Assembly: GCF_963576615.1 (NCBI RefSeq)
Contig: NC_088708.1
Location: 3,658,001 to 3,722,000 of the forward strand
Reading direction: 5' to 3'
Length of the DNA: 64,000 nt
Source: Watersipora subatra
Taxonomy: Eukaryota > Bryozoa > Gymnolaemata > Cheilostomatida > Watersiporidae
Part shown: in pieces, positions 11,219-23,884 of the stretch
Numbering within the stretch: the stretch's first letter is position 1
Layout: each line of letters starts with the position of its first letter
Translations under genes and position numbers: made by a program
Notes under the pieces: generated by a model
What the model saw: only the letters and a program-made list of their open reading frames with translations
Databases searched by the model: none
Told to the model about the DNA's origin: nothing

Positions 11219-14200
11219 CTAAGCATGTTGTGCTCCACAGGTTTTGCTACGACGACTTTTAAGTGGAGGTGTCCTGAGTACGGACTCAGTTCCGTCTTGA
11301 GTTACACTCTCATTACTTGCTCTGTAAGTCCTCATATCTATTCTAGGACTGCTTTGTGATTCCGAGTATGGTACACCTGAGCTATCTTCTAGATCTTCCT
11401 TCATAGGTGATCTAGATACGATAGATCTGTTTCTGAGCAGCAAGTTTCCTGAAGATCCAACAGCCACTATTTCTTTTCCTCGTGTTCCAATAACAGTCGC
11501 CTGCGTTGGAGATTTGCCTTTCTTTCGAATGACCACCTGTTGTTGAATACCAATAGGGGCTTCTGGTTCGAGCTGCATGCCTACTGTTATACCATGTAGC
11601 CTGTTTGTGTCTTAGTTCATCCTTAAATTACCTGAGCCTCTTCACATCTATCTTCTGTTCAGGCAGAATGCCCATAGAGTTCATTAATCTCCTATTTAAC
11701 AGCTGTAAGGACGTTAGTCAGCGGTGTATTTCTATACATAGCTAGAGCCGCTTGTATATCTACATTCTTATGCATAAGACCTTTAACTGTACGAACAGCG
11801 CGTTCCACCTCTTCGTTACTCTGTGGATTACGAGGAGAACTCATGACATGCTGTACGTCCCATCTCCTAAGTAGATTCTTGAATTTTCCCGATACAAACT
11901 GAATACCATTATCCATCAGTATTGCGTTTAGTACGCCTATCAAACAGAAGAGATCCTTTATTTTGGTACATATTGCCTGTGAGTCTGTAGACTCATCCAA
12001 CTCATTGTCATAAAACGACTAACATAGTCTATTGCAATTAGATATGATTTTTGATTCATCTCAAAGATTTTTTATTCATCTCCCTTGTTAGTCTCCACCA
12101 TAGCCTTTCTGGTAAAGGTGTACAAATTAACAGCTCTCGAGATTTGTGACAGTATTTCTCACACATCCCACAACAGGATACCATATTCTTTGTCTCTTGT
12201 CATATCTGGCCACCAGACTACATCTGATGCCCTCCTGATACACTTATTTTCACCCTGTTGACCAGTATGAATGTCTTTAAGTACCCTTTCCCATTCCAAT
12301 TCAGGAACAAATACCCTGCTCATAAAAAAGTCACTCCATCAACCTGAGTCATAATCTCTGAACGTATATACATGTACATTCTTTACTATCTGAGGCATGT
12401 CTCTATTATTTAGCCAATCATTGGTGATGAACTCCAATAGGAGTCTTCCAGCTTCATCTTCCAATGTAGACGCTTTTATTCTATTCAACCGTTCATGCGC
12501 TATTGGCAGCTCATCTAGCCCTTCAGATACTCCTAGTGGCTCTACCATCTCAATCACTTCATCCCCATCCATATTGGGAGACCTAGACAGTGCATCAGCT
12601 AATAATAGCTTGTTGCCAGGAGTGTAGATTACCTTGTACAAATATGACATCATCTTCAGATGAAAACCTTGCACTCTTATTAGAAGCTTTGCTAATTCTT
12701 TGGTACCTAAAATGGCTAAAAGTGGCTTGTAATCTGTCTACACAGTTACGTCTTTTTCCGTAGTATAAAACGAAAACTTGCTGCAAGCCCAACGGATTGC
12801 CAATGTCTCTTTCTCATTCTGCGCATAACGTTTCTTTGTAGGAGTAAGCAAACTTGATGCGTAAGCCACGGGCTTCCAATCGTCATTTAACCTTTGCAGT
12901 AGTGCAGCTCCAAGACCAAACGAAGAAGAGTCAGCACTAACCATAGTCTCTGCAGTTACCGAGTATAATGTTAGAATAGGCGTTTTATTAGCCAACAATT
13001 CTTTCACAAGTTGGAACTGTTCCACTTGTTTGTGTCTCCAAATCCACTCACTGTCATTTCCTAGTAACTTACGAAGATGACTAGTAGACTCGCTCAATTT
13101 AGGAGAGAACTTTTCTAAATAGTTGACAATGCCAAAGAAACGTCTCAAATCCTTCTTACTGGATGGTGTTGGAAATTGTATAATTGCTTTGGTCTTCTTG
13201 GGATTCACTCGAATTCCCCTGCAATCAATTACGTGACCCAAAAATGTGGTTTTCTGTACTCCAAATTGACATATATCTTCAGTTAATGTTATTCCTGCTT
13301 TTCCCAACCTTTCCAATACTTGGCGTAGTCTCTCATCATGCTGATTTCTTGTACTTCCATGAACTAGAATATTGTCCATTTGACATACCACCCCTTTCAG
13401 GTCCAGTAGTGGTTTTTGCATTTCCCTTTGAAACACCTTGGGAGCACTGCTAATCCCAAATGGAAGTCTTTTACAAAAGAGCTTTCCAAATGGAGTTATA
13501 AAGGTTGTAAGCTTTTGAGAGTCTTCTTACAATTTTTAGTTGTCAATACCCACAGTTAGCATCTAGTTTGCTAAAATACTTCAAGTTGCCCAATTTACTC
13601 GAAGTCTCTTCTGCCATTGGTAATGGGTGATACACTTTTTAACTGCCTTGTTCAGATTAAAAAAAGTCGATACCGACTCTCAGCTTTTCATTCTTCCTAG
13701 GAACCACTATACAAGGCACGCACCGTTGAGTCGATTATTCGATGCGTTCAATCATCCCCAATCTGTCCATTCTGTTCAGCTCCTCTAGCAACAGCTGTTT
13801 CCTAGCTGCCGCTACCCTTCTAGGAACCGACTGTACAAACGGAGTAACTTGATCATCCATTGTGATTTTTGCTTCTGCATCCATTGAACCTGGACCTGTA
13901 AATAATTTGGGATACCTCTTGATCTACACTTTCTTCACGTCAGTCTCAACACTGTCCGTAAAATTAGTTAGACCTAACTTTGCAATTGTAGGTTTACCTA
14001 ACAGGGGTGTCACCAGGTTTTTAACAAGATACATAGTTTTTTGCACTTGAGATTCTGAGGAGCTCAATGTCGCCTCAGCTTGACCTGTCACAATTAACAA
14101 TTAAGGTTTGTTTAATTTGAGAAACGTATTGTTTGGCTTTTCTAATGCATGCAGCTAAATTTAAGTCTTCAATATCAATCAGTTGCTCCCTCAACTTATT

Positions 14201-14733
14201 GTCACTAACCCCAACAACAATTCTGTATCTTATCAGCTGATCCCTCATGTTACTGTAATCACAGTTGTCAGCTTGAGTATGTACTTGTGTTATAAATTGA
14301 TGAATTGACATGCTACCTTGCCTTAGACTATTGAACTTCACTCGTTCGTAAATTATATTTCGCACTAGCTCGAAGTGCGCATCAAACATCCTTATCACAT
14401 TGTTCAGTCTTCGTCCTTCCTGCCTCAATAGTGTGAAACAGAAATTGGTCATAGATGAGAACACTTTCAGGTCCCATCAACATCAAAAGATTTGCGATCT
14501 GTTCCTCATCCTCCATGTCCCCCATATTTTTTAGCTATTTTTAGTATATTGAACCATCTTTTTAATGTTTGCCAACTGACTGCCAGGTTTTTGCCTTTAA
14601 AGTCGAGATGTTGCACAAAACTCTCCTCGTTATGGCATTTTGATTCCGCCATCGCTAACCTGGTTATGCTCTTGTGGTAGTATGTGCCTTCGTTAATACA
14701 GGTTTCGTCTAAACCCTCACAAACGGACCAGTC
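11219..14733 (-). mobile_element. Ty3/Gypsy element B, broken internal region
   Basis: Parts on the minus strand from right to left: a gag-like frame starting at an ATG at 14652 and best seen at 14464-14075; reverse transcriptase and RNase H between about 13900 and 12700, with an MDNILVHG active-site block and the thumb/RNase H sequence; a connection region around 12650-12340; integrase core fragments near 12000-11690 with a PQSNEEVERAVRT block; and a C-terminal integrase tail at 11578-11219. The order matches Ty3/Gypsy. Several breaks are present, so it is a fossil. A primer site lies at 14714-14730. I could not pair the LTRs. A DNA transposon lies where its 5' LTR should be. Confidence 0.8.
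14714..14730 (-). promoter_or_regulatory. Candidate primer-binding site of Gypsy element B
   Basis: The minus strand reads TGGTCCGTTTGTGAGGG about 60 bases upstream of the gag ATG, with the TGG start expected for pairing to a tRNA 3' end. Confidence 0.5.
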
Positions 14734-14797
14734 ACACTGAATTTTTTTTCATTTAATTCTTATTGTCAAACTTATCCCCCTGACAAATACTTAATTA

Positions 14798-16790
14798 CTA
14801 AAAGATGTAGTTGCGTCAAAAATGAAATTAGGACCCATAAAAGGCTAAAACATCAGCTACAATTTGATGCCATTTTTGTCTTTGTAGACCAACCCTGTCC
14901 AGAGATATATGCGTTTGAATGAGGCCCTCTTTTAAAAAGCTCACATTCCAGCGGGTGGCTATTTCGTGACGTCACAAGCTTGTTATCTGAAACGAAACCA
15001 CAAGCGATAAATATGAGGTCGATTCGTTAGCCAATCATGCGTGCGAAATTTTTATATAGGCCGTAATAAATGTTATCACTCGTAAAACGCGTTGTCTGTG
15101 ATCTCGAAGATTCTCCTAATTAGATCTCATTACTCGTTACTGATTCAACGTGTTTCAACAATTACTAAGTTATACATAGTTTTAAAATGGCTTCAAGTTT
15201 GAGCGACCGCTACTCAGAGTTATCTGAGCAACTTTTAGTAAAAGATTAGAGTAGACAGCCTATGGCCAAAGCTGACAGGCGTCAGCAGCGTTTTGCTGCA
15301 GAAGAAGACAGAATGGAGGTAAATTAACTTAGAGTCTTCTATACTTTAGTAAATGTAATATTTTTTATAGTCATAAATACATATACTAATTAATAAAATG
15401 ATAATTCTTTGCTATCTCCAATCATCGTTTCATAGCTTATCTGCCGTTTTACCTAGCTGTAATATTTTTTTCGAATTTTCTTTGGTAAATTAGAGTCATG
15501 ATTACAAATTATTTTCACTCGTAGGAAGTGGGTAAAATCGATTGATCATTGCAAATCTTTAATTTCCAGAACCAAAGCTTTGAATCGTTGGCTTGGCGTA
15601 CTTGTGCCTTTATTAAATGTTTATTCGTTTTTAAAATTACACTCGCAATCTATTTAACTCCCAATTTGGAAGCTGTCAATAGATACGCTTTAGAATGACA
15701 TATATTTATTGCATTTTTTTTACTGATTACAGAATGTTTATGTCGTCCCACCAGCCGAAGAAGCTTTGTCAGTGTGGAAACTGCCATAAAGTGGAAAGAG
15801 AGACTTGAATGCGTGCTGCATAAGCCATGATGTTTTGTTTGAGTTTGTTGCAGTAGATGAATTTGTCTTATTGTATCAGCTAATACTATCTGAGTGGCCA
15901 CGACTTGATGAATATTTTTAATAGAAGTTTTATGCCGAGATGAAAATATTTTTGCTTGTAAAAATTATATAATAAAATAATATTGTTGAAGATAATGCAA
16001 AACATGATTTGCAGAATATTGTAGTGTATCGGATATGGTATATGGGTGTCCGCAGAACTGGAGAATGTGAGTTCAAATCCAGTTTGCAGCAGACTTCTCA
16101 TTCTTAAAACTCTATCCCTGTCTATATTCTTTTCAAAGAGGTGGCTTGCTCATTTCACTTATCTAGTATTCGGTAAGAATACTACTAGCAAGAAACGAGT
16201 ATGTAGGCAATAGGTAATAGGCGACATAATGTGGGCGGGGCTTATGGGAGGCTGTATATCGTTTGTATGGGTAGATGCAGAACTGTGCTGATACAAAGAC
16301 CGCGTTCTACAAAAGTGACTTGACAGAATTACCGTAGACCGGTAGAATTGGTAGTCGGTACCCAAATGTTTACACAACATTTGGAGAAAGTGAGTAGAAC
16401 AAATTTTCAATTTTCGTTATTTGAGGCCTTTTAAACATTCATAATAATGCATCTGTAGCAGGATTTAAAATTTTATTCTAGCCAACATGAGCAAATACAA
16501 AATAAGATATATGCCAATAGAGCCGCGTAAGACTAGACTTTTATCGCAAATAGCCGATGTGAATACGAGAGATAGAGACAGGTTGCCAAACGGGTGACAT
16601 CATTTTTGGCGAGGCTGGGCACGTTTTTGTGGCCTGAGCGTTTTTACGGCGATCAGATTTTTTCGGTTTTAATCTTCAAATATCTTGGCAATGCGATCGC
16701 GTAACACAACAAACAACATATCAACTGATAGAGAAAAAAAATGCTTTCTTTTAAGATCAACTTAAATTTTGACGCAACTACATCTTAAAG
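14798..16790. mobile_element. DNA transposon with 25-bp terminal inverted repeats and a P2X7-like gene remnant
   Basis: AAGATGTAGTTGCGTCAAAA near 14802-14821 is matched by its exact complement near 16767-16786, giving imperfect terminal inverted repeats around 2 kb. The inner left end has CpG-rich promoter-like sequence (CGTGACGTCA near 14965). Inside is a decayed two-exon frame with a C-x-C-x2-C cluster. The superfamily is not clear; a TTAA target is possible at the right end only. Confidence 0.6.
15187..15921 (+). pseudogene. Decayed transposon gene with P2X7 C-terminal-like cysteine domain
   Basis: Exon 1 begins at an ATG at 15187, is in frame to 15318 apart from one TAG at 15247-15249, and ends before GTAAAT. 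A second block after an acceptor near 15731 has KLCQCGNCHKVERE (about 15758-15800), then in the next frame NACCISHDVLFEF and ending LDEYF before TAA at 15919-15921. The C-x-C-x2-C then C-C pattern resembles the intracellular C-terminal domain of P2X7 receptors, which is widespread in invertebrate transposon-like genes. The TAG and the frame change show it is dead. The link to P2X7 rests on cysteine spacing only. Confidence 0.4.
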
Positions 16791-17879
16791 CCCTTGCTGT
16801 ATTGTTAATAGTAGTGGTAGTATAGAATAGGATTCTTCCAAATCCTCACCCACACTATATGTATACCCCCACGCAAGAGTCAGGCCTACAGTAATATCAC
16901 AATATTGTCTATGTCGTTCAGTTACCGGCATGTAGTTTTACTTCTGACACCATGTAAGATTACAGTAAATGTTTTTATACCTTTAGTAGATTGAAAAGCC
17001 GATCAGATCAAGTGTACAAGACACAGTCAAGATGACGAATGCCCAATGGTGTATATCCGGCTCCTCACTTCCGGTTGTATTACCCAATGACGATGCCTTA
17101 CAGTATCTAAAATTACATACAGTGTACATGTACAAACATTCTGTCTGATGAAAGGAAGGCGATTGCAAACTGTGAAGCGAAAATATTTGTGCTATTTCTG
17201 CTTTATATTCGCGAGATGAAACATGTACCTCAAACGGGTCGTTTTCAAGGATGTGCAATTTTTTTGGCATTATCTAACTGAAGTGAAATAGAACAGTGTT
17301 TTTATATGAATAAAAGGAGTCATAATTTGGTAACGAAAGCCAAATGGTTACTATCTGACAAAAAGGTTTATTGAACTCATATTAAAAATCTAAAAGCAGA
17401 AGCAGACGCGATCAACAAGCACGGTCTAACACAGACACTGTCCGCTAGAATCGGCCATTACAGACTACATGGATAAAATCAGAGATTGACTCACATCTGA
17501 CCACTTCTGTGCATTGTGCTATCAGCGTGTGAAAAGTGCTGGCCATTTAGCTATTGTGCAAAAATTACGGAAGCGTGCCATATTTTCACCTAGTTACTAG
17601 CCTATCTACCGATTTAACTCTGCCGAATGATTTTATTCATTAACAAAAACATAACCCAGCATGAATAATTGTACGCTTCACCTGCTACCAACATTATCTA
17701 TCAAGAGCAGTTGATTTTTGTAACTCTTTATTTTTTGAACATTTGACAATAAACAATTGGGCTAAGAACTAAACATAGAGCATAGATAGCTGTTTTCATG
17801 AGTGTAATTTTCATTGACTATTCCTAACCTGTTGGTACTGTTATCACTATTTTAGAATTTGGTGAGTTTGTGTATGTAA
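16791..17879. other. No gene recognised
   Basis: Spacer between the DNA transposon and Gypsy element C. It may hold the remainder of element B's 5' LTR and its flank. A 95-residue minus frame at 17270-16983 has no recognisable domain and I do not call it. Confidence 0.4.
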
Positions 17880-17883
17880 ATTG

Positions 17884-18070
17884 TGAACTGAAGAGCCTTC
17901 AGTTCAGTGGGTCCTTTAACAAGATGTTATTTATCAGGAGACAAAACAAACACGTCTTTACTTACCGAGCTTCAAGCTGTAATAGAGCGAACATAAGATC
18001 TCCCCCAACGGTCTCGCGCTTTTCTTCACTTCCGGTCAAGCCGGAGTTACAGCGAGCCGATTATATTACA
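17884..18070 (-). repeat. 3' LTR of Gypsy element C
   Basis: Begins TGAACTGAAG and ends TTATATTACA on the plus strand. On the minus strand a purine-rich AAAGGGAAA tract immediately precedes it, as expected for the polypurine primer. Confidence 0.88.
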
Positions 18071-18361
18071 TTTCCCTTTGTTTGATGGTAGCGGCTTTCT
18101 CGCAAGGGATGTTCACCTGGATTTTGAGAGATCTCGTAAGGCCTAGTTCTCTGCAGCCTGCATAGTCTGTAAGCGACTACTTGCTGATCTTTTGCACGCG
18201 CAAGTGCACATAGGAAAACCTGGGTTTCTCTCAGAGTCTGGTGTCTCTTCGAGTAGAACCTGGTAGTTCTACCTTATGCCCAAGTGCTAGGTAGTTAAGA
18301 GTCTAGGGTCTCTCCAAATGTTGCTGAGAATCTGGAATCTCTCCCAACATTCTTGCGAGGT

Positions 18362-19380
18362 TCACACTGCAGTTTCGCCTGGAGCGAATAACAGTTCCTC
18401 GTCTGCATTGTTCATGTTTTCTCTTTCCCGTGCACAGTTTCCTTCTAAAGCAAGGTCTCTGGCTGTATCTGTCGGCTCAGCGCAGTCTTCTGTGAGCAGG
18501 TCTCCAGCTGAAGTCGCCTGTTCAGCATGGTCTCCCTCCAGCAAGTGTCCGGCTACAGTCACCTGTTCAGCATGGTCTCCTACTGTGAGGTCTCCAGCTA
18601 TGGCTTTGTCTGGCTCTGGCACTGTCTCCTTCAAACGGAAGACTTGATCTTAAGGTGGTCTCTCGTTGCCGGAGTCTCCACTTAATGCCTTGCTGCTGTC
18701 CTTGGCGGGGGTTGGTGGTGGCACGGCAGTAGTAGTAGGTTTCTTCGGAGATTTGGGGGTCTGGGGAGCCGGCCGGGAACCAGGAGAGTCAGCTGAGGCT
18801 AAGATCTCTCGAAGAGAGCAAACTCTCTCATACTCTCGCCTCTTTGCGCGGAGCTCCTTCCCTCGTCCCCCCCAGTTCTTTCATATCTGCATCGTATCGT
18901 CTCTTCAGTGGGGCATGCACTTCTTTGAGAGTCTGCAACTCTCCCTCATAGTCAGTCTGAGGACCAGAGCCCCTCCTGAGTGTTGCTTGGACGTCTTTCA
19001 AGGTGAAGACATCAGTAGGGCTCGCTGTCTGTCTGGCTATGAGCTGGTTGGTGGTACGGGAGGTCATCTGTCATCCACTCCTGCCTTCTTTTGCACCCCT
19101 TCGGCAGGCCTGTTTTTTTTAAGGGGGATCTCATGCAGGCGCTGAAGGTTTGGAGGGGGCTTTCGCCTTTCTTCCTTTTCTTCTTGATGAGTTCCGGCAA
19201 ACCTCAACTGTGTGGCCTTTTTTCCCAAAACATATTGCAGACCATGCAGAAGCATCATTTTCTTTCATGCTCTTCCTGTCTGCACTTTTTGCACCTGACG
19301 CGAGTACATCAGTTGGTTGTGTAGGATGTCTCCCCACATCTTCAACATTTTGAGCAGACTTTTCCTAAGTGATCTCTTGA
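18362..19380 (-). mobile_element. Third open region of Gypsy element C, downstream of integrase
   Basis: Between the integrase end and the 3' LTR the minus strand holds several open stretches. One near 19240 has a zinc-knuckle-like CFGKKGHTVEVC block followed by Arg/Lys-rich sequence. Another (18634-18362) is an acidic repeat with GDHAEQ/GDLL units of about 17-20 residues. This is not a standard env sequence. It could be a captured gag-like or host-derived segment. I do not recognise it further. Confidence 0.4.
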
Positions 19381-19515
19381 GTCCTTGCAGTAAAGATTAC
19401 GACACTTCACGGTATTAGGTTATCATAGATTTTGGAATTAGCAATCTACAAAAGGAGAACATTATTTATAATAGTAAAAACCTTCGTGCCTCTTCGTTTT
19501 GACAGTCCGACCACT

Positions 19516-20319
19516 TCAGGTTACTTTGTCACCAGTCTCAGCGACGGGGTTTGCAGGCAGAAGAGCATGATTCTCTCTACTACCAACCCAGCTGCTACTA
19601 CTGGTTTTTTCCTCTTCCGCAGGTCTGTTAAGCAAAGCATCACCCTCAGTTAGGCGGTCAGAGAAAAGGTCGTTTAAAGCTAAATCACTTTCTACGTTAT
19701 CAGCTACGCTCTGGTTAGCAGGCAGTGTTTGGTTGTAACTAGCGTTGTTACGAGTGCCCTCACCATGAGAATTAGTGTTAGCACCATTGTTAAAAGTGTC
19801 ATCACTATTGACATTAGCTTCATTGTGATCCATTGCATCACCTACATTACCAGAGTTGCCTCTAAACAAAGCAGGGATAGCATAATTAGGCACAACAGGG
19901 GTTAGCAATGCGGGAAGAGCTTGTTCGCCTATGACCCTTTTACTTACAGCAAGTTTATTGGCATTTTCCACACCGGTAGGTTGTATGCAAAAATAGTAAT
20001 CTTCTCTACAATCAGAGTCATAAAGCACAAATAAATGCTTGCGGTTGCGACAAAGTTTGCTCTGACTTACGTGGACCCAATAGCTTTCAGGAGAGCTGTC
20101 TGTTCGGATTGTAATGCCTTCCTTACCGATGTCGGATGGAGCACTAATCCACACCTGCTGTACCGGTTGCAGGTCTGATGGAGGCTTAGCTCTGTATTTA
20201 GCTTTCTGTTTCTCACGCTTAGCCTTGTTGGCCTCGAGTTCTTTATGTTGAAATAGATTGCAGTCTACAACTCGAGGAACAGGTTTTCCCAAAGTTGTTC
20301 TGATCGATCTACCAAACAT
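19516..20319 (-). mobile_element. Gypsy element C, integrase C-terminal region
   Basis: A 267-residue minus frame opening with MFGRSIRTTLGKPVPR, the block that follows the integrase core in Gypsy elements, then a Lys-rich helix and a VQQVWI chromobarrel-like strand. A Ser/Asn-rich tail follows. Known role of this region: target DNA binding in integration. Confidence 0.65.
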
Positions 20320-20892
20320 TAACTCACTCGGGGAGTAACCCGATTTAAGTTGCGTCGATCTGTAATCAAGGAATGATTTGTCCTTGTCCGTATGACATAT
20401 CCCACATTCGTTTAACAGTTGTAACCGCGCGTTCAGCTAGTCCGTTAGATGGCGCATACCTCGGGCTGTTTGTGGCTATTTGGAAACCTCATGCATGCGC
20501 GAAGTTGCAATATTCCTTACTGGCAAAAAATGGTTCGTTATCACTCCTGACTAATTTTGGCACACCCAACCTGGCAAACACCGGCTTTATGGCTTGAGTT
20601 ACAAAACAAGAAGTCTGAGCTTGAATCTGGGGTACTTCAATTCATCTGGAGGAGTAATCCATCATGACTAGGTACAAGTTACCTTGATGTTCCATAACAT
20701 CACATCTAATCTCCAACCAAGGAGTTTCCGGAAGCTGAGCATGATCTCCTGATGGCTTTCATGGAACCGTGCAAAGTAAATAGGCCTCAACTCACTCGGA
20801 ATGTAAATTATGCCTTTGAACAGGATTAGCCCCTAATATAATGTTACACTGTATCATCTTACAGTTATCACACAATTTAGCGAGCTCATCGC

Positions 20893-22660
20893 TCAATTTC
20901 TTTTGTCTGGCCACCATTTTGCAAGGTATTCCAAACATTTTCGGGATGTTGTGTCTCGCCGAGCGGCGTTGAGCAACTCCGTTTGCCCACAAGGGTCTAG
21001 CATCTCTGCAACTTGTGTTTCAACATACTGTTCCACTGCCGAGCAGTGGCGTATATTTTCACTGCTAGCGACGCTGGGCCGACTCAATGTGTCTACTAGG
21101 TAGATATAAGGTCCTGTGGTATGAAAGATTGAATAACCATATCTCATCATTCTCATTTTAAACCATTGTACCCGCAAAGGTAGCTTAGACAGATCCTTGT
21201 CACCAACAATGGCAACGAAAAGTTTGTGGTCTGTCTCTACCTCAAAATATCAACTTAGGTAATACTCAAATTTTTCGCAGGCCCAGGGGACTGCCAGCAC
21301 TTCTTTTTTGACCATTGCATACCCGGTTTCGACATCAGTCAGTTTGCGTGAAGCATATTCGATTGGTTGCCAAGTATTTGGCTCGGTCTGATGTGATAGC
21401 ACAGCACCTAGAGCATTCTGGCTTGAATCAGTTGACACACGATGCAGCTTATTCAAGTCAAATGCACATAGCACAGGGGCCTGTGGCAGTTCTTGTTTGA
21501 TCTGTTCAAAAGCCAACTGTTGACTACTGCCCCACAGCCACATACTGCGCGCTCCCATCACGGCATGAATAGGTGTAGCTAAGTCAGACAAAGTTCTTGA
21601 AAATTTGCTGAGATAGTTAACCATGCCAATGAAGCACCTAGCAGCTTTCTTTTATCTTCTGGGGGATTTAACTGACAAATTGCTTTTACTTTGTTTGGGT
21701 CTGGCCTTACACCTTCAGCGCTAACAAGATGTCCAAGGAATTTGACCGAAGTACAGCCAAACTAACACTTGTCTTCGCGGAGTGTCATTCCAGCAGCTTC
21801 AATCTTAGATAGTGGTCTCATTTTACCGAAGATTGAAACATCATCCATTTGACAAATAACTCCGTCTATCTGGCCCAATAGCTTTTCCATGCCTCTCTGA
21901 TAATAATCAGAGGCCGACGAAATGCCGAAAAGCATTCATTTAAAGCAATACCTCCCCCATGGAGAGATGAAGGTCGTCAGTAACTTAATCTTAGGGTCAA
22001 GCCTAACTTGCCAAAATCCTGAATTTGCATCGACCTTGGAGAAGATACGACTCTCAGCTAGTCTTGACAACATGTCACTGACCCTTGAGAGTAGATGTCT
22101 CCCTTTTCACCCCTTTATTGAGGTGGGTAAGGTCTACACACATCCTTATGGCGCCATTGGACTTTGTAGCTATGGTCAGTCTCGAACACCAATCAGTCGT
22201 TTGTTCTACTGACTAAATAACTTCCAGCGCTAACATCTTCTTTATTTCAGCCTTTGCCTTGTCATAAAGACCGGCAGTTATAGGCCACGGAGAGAAAAGA
22301 TGATAGGTTTCAATGTTTTCTTTTAGTTCAACGTTAAACAGGTCTGGCATTGTTCCTACCCCTTCAAAAAGTTTAGGAAACTCCTTCACCGGATCAAATG
22401 CCTCCAGGTTTATAGCATTGACTATCGCTAAAAGACCTAAGTCTACAATTTCTTGTGCTCCAAATAGTTTTCTATTAGCACCTAGCACTACATGTGCTTC
22501 TTTGCAATTAGTGGACTTTCGCTTGCTTTTGATCTTGACATCAGCAACTCCTGCTACACTCAACTTCTTTTCACCTGTGCCAACCAAAATTATGAAACTA
22601 GAAGAGAGTAGCAAGTCCAAAGACTTTTGAGTTCCTTCCGTCAACACAGTGACATCTACC
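20893..22660 (-). mobile_element. Gypsy element C, protease to RNase H region
   Basis: The minus strand reads, from right to left, the end of a protease (near 22660), the linker before reverse transcriptase (22647-22213), reverse transcriptase (22200-21650), then MVNYLSKFSRTLSDLATPI and the RNase H block with VSTDSSQNALGAVL (21624-21250), and the RNase H/connection end (21177-20893). The order is Ty3/Gypsy. It is broken. Confidence 0.75.
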
Positions 22661-22804
22661 CCAGTGTCTAGACAGAAAGGAACATTTTGGCCATGGACCG
22701 AGAGAGTCCTAAACCATCAGTTAGTCAACCAGAATCTCGGTTGGAAACTATCCAAACTTTCCTATCACTACTGCGGTCTATCCCTGATTTAGAGGGACAC
22801 TCGC

Positions 22805-23835
22805 TAGAGATGCCCCGATTCTAACTTCACCAGCCGATTCAGATACCGATCCAACATACCGATTCTTATTGAAAAGTAATCCGATTTAGATACCAATTCA
22901 GATCTTTTGTGTTGCATAGATAATTGTTAATTTTATTATACAAATATAATGCAAAGAAAATATAAATATTGATGTATTTATTTGTTTGTATTTATGGAAC
23001 AAGGATATACATATATACCTATTCACATACTGACATACCGTGCATCTAGTAACAAAACAGTCCATGTTTCTTGTAATCTGCTATAATTAATGGTAATTAC
23101 TGTTAGTGGTACAGCTTTCTCTGTGATAATGAAGTCTGTCTTCTACTGCTGAACGAACTGATGCACCTGAACAAGTTTAGAGCAAACAAACGTTTCTCTA
23201 AATTACCGTTAGTGATTCAATTATCTCAGTGAGACGTCCTTATCTTCCATCACTAGCGATGTAGCCAGTCGTACTGAAGAAGGATTCACTTGCCACAGAT
23301 GATGGAGAACAGGCTAAATACCGATAAGCCACTGAGGTTATTTTATGCGATGCAAACGATACATCATATCATAAGAAACAAGAGAGATAGATAACTACGC
23401 ATCGACTGCTCAAATTACTTTCGTAATGCTAGTACATAGAAATATTACACCGCATTCTTGTTTTTTATCATTGGTTTCTTGTTCATGATTGTCTGCAATA
23501 AATCATATCGCTGTAATTGGGAAATACCGCACTTGGTGATTGCGTCCTGACTGAAGCCAAAATATTCCTCAACTGTGTTGATGTTTATCAGGCTTTATAC
23601 ATGAAATAGATTGTGTAACAGGCCTGGAATTCATTAAGTAAAAGTAAGGAACTTGCAGCTGATGTTTTTTATTATTGTAGCAGGCTAAAATACGTTTTTC
23701 TGCTAAATACTTGATCTGCAAAAAGTATCTGAAATTTCCGATTTTTTAAGAAAAGATCGGCCGATACCGGCTCAGATACTTAACACCCATATCGGCACCG
23801 ATACCAATTCCAATATTGAAATCGGGGCAACTCTA
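22805..23835. mobile_element. Non-autonomous hAT element inside Gypsy element C
   Basis: The ends are inverted repeats, TAGAGATGCCCCGATT on the left and the complement of TAGAGTTGCCCCGATT on the right. An exact 8-bp duplication ACACTCGC flanks it (22797-22804 and 23836-23843). Eight-base duplications and short ends of this type are hallmarks of hAT elements. Inner ends are rich in CCGATAC/ATCGGC-type repeats on both strands. I see no transposase frame in the 1031 bp. It must be younger than element C. Confidence 0.88.
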
Positions 23836-23884
23836 ACACTCGCTCTCCGCGTGATATTTGCCATCTCATGTACAGCATCGGCTT

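Noticed and set aside
16983-17270. A 95-residue minus-strand gene
   Set aside because: No domain, no splice context and no similarity that I recognise.
18318-19353. Plus-strand frames of up to 159 codons
   Set aside because: They oppose the minus-strand region of Gypsy element C and have no recognisable domain.
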